The notes under the pieces: generated by a model
What the model was told of the DNA's origin: nothing
What the model saw: the letters and a program-made list of their open reading frames with translations, nothing else
Database searches by the model: none
Assembly (NCBI GenBank): GCA_905331475.1
Contig: CAJNYU010000279.1
Location: 1-64,000 of the forward strand
DNA from: Rotaria socialis
Lineage: Eukaryota > Rotifera > Eurotatoria > Philodinida > Philodinidae
Reading direction: 5' to 3'
Length of the DNA: 64,000 bases
Position numbers and translations under genes: made by a program
Part shown: piece after piece, positions 63,787-64,000 of the stretch
How the letters are laid out: each line of letters begins with the position of its first letter
Position numbering within the stretch: the first letter of the stretch is position 1

Positions 63787-64000
63787 ATTAAATCAATTGA
63801 AATGAAGTAACTAATAATAATAACAAGTAATATTTTTATGTTTGTGATTTTTGTACAAGACCGTATGAAGAATAGAATGAGTTTCTATGTAGAAAAATCT
63901 GTATTTACTTATTATAGTAGCCAATGAAAAATTACAAAAAAAAATACAATTGATGGCATTCTTTTTTCATATTGATTAGCAGCCACGTTCTTTCAAACAA

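Noticed and set aside
1-64000. CRISPR arrays, bacterial operons or prophage genes
   Set aside because: Genes carry spliceosomal introns throughout and no spaced direct repeats of CRISPR type occur; the only short tandem arrays are microsatellites and the MITE minisatellite.

Overview
This is an animal nuclear window of about 64 kb. It is AT-rich and gene-dense, with mostly 50-70 bp GT-AG introns and two genes for motile-cilium proteins (CFAP221, CCDC181). The chromosome-scale gene set is metazoan (HMBOX1-like, MUTYH, ANKFY1, elongin B, VAT1, plastin, NDUFAF1), but one intron-containing gene encodes a bacterial-type chondroitinase ABC-family lyase. Small introns, acceptor-like sites just before start codons (as in spliced-leader trans-splicing), abundant short TA microsatellites and a probable horizontally acquired carbohydrate enzyme together suggest a bdelloid rotifer. 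That is an inference; no marker here fixes the species.

Layout. 0-2 kb: a possible 72-residue gene (+) and a secreted reeler-domain protein (-). 2-8.7 kb: gene-poor, with a 200-bp hAT-type MITE bearing a perfect 8-bp target-site duplication. 8.7-11.3 kb: HMBOX1-like homeobox gene (+). 12-20.2 kb: MUTYH and rabankyrin-5/ANKFY1 (both -), separated by a second hAT-type MITE, again with a perfect 8-bp duplication. 22.7-24.7 kb: an unrecognised low-complexity protein (-). 25.5-26.3 kb: elongin B (+). 27.2-28.9 kb: VAT1-like oxidoreductase (-). 29.8-34.9 kb: CFAP221 (-), carrying a decayed third MITE in an intron. 35.4-41 kb: CCDC181-like (+), head-to-head with CFAP221 and holding a 2.95-kb intron.

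The second half is almost all plus-strand. It holds a polyQ-extended class V aminotransferase (42.8-46.5 kb), a secreted DUF4139-like protein (47.1-48.5 kb), a fatty-acid-hydroxylase-superfamily enzyme (51.9-52.7 kb), plastin (53.5-56.6 kb), a PL8 chondroitinase-ABC-like lyase (57.1-61.4 kb) and NDUFAF1 (61.5-62.65 kb). A charged unrecognised protein (62.8-63.8 kb, -) closes the window.

The strongest functional link is the CFAP221/CCDC181 pair. Two axonemal proteins are divergently transcribed from a 507-bp interval that contains a 13/14 match to the RFX X-box consensus. The other neighbours are unrelated housekeeping or accessory genes with no operon-like logic. Exon coordinates were derived by hand from frame continuity and GT-AG sites, and are inferences without transcript data.
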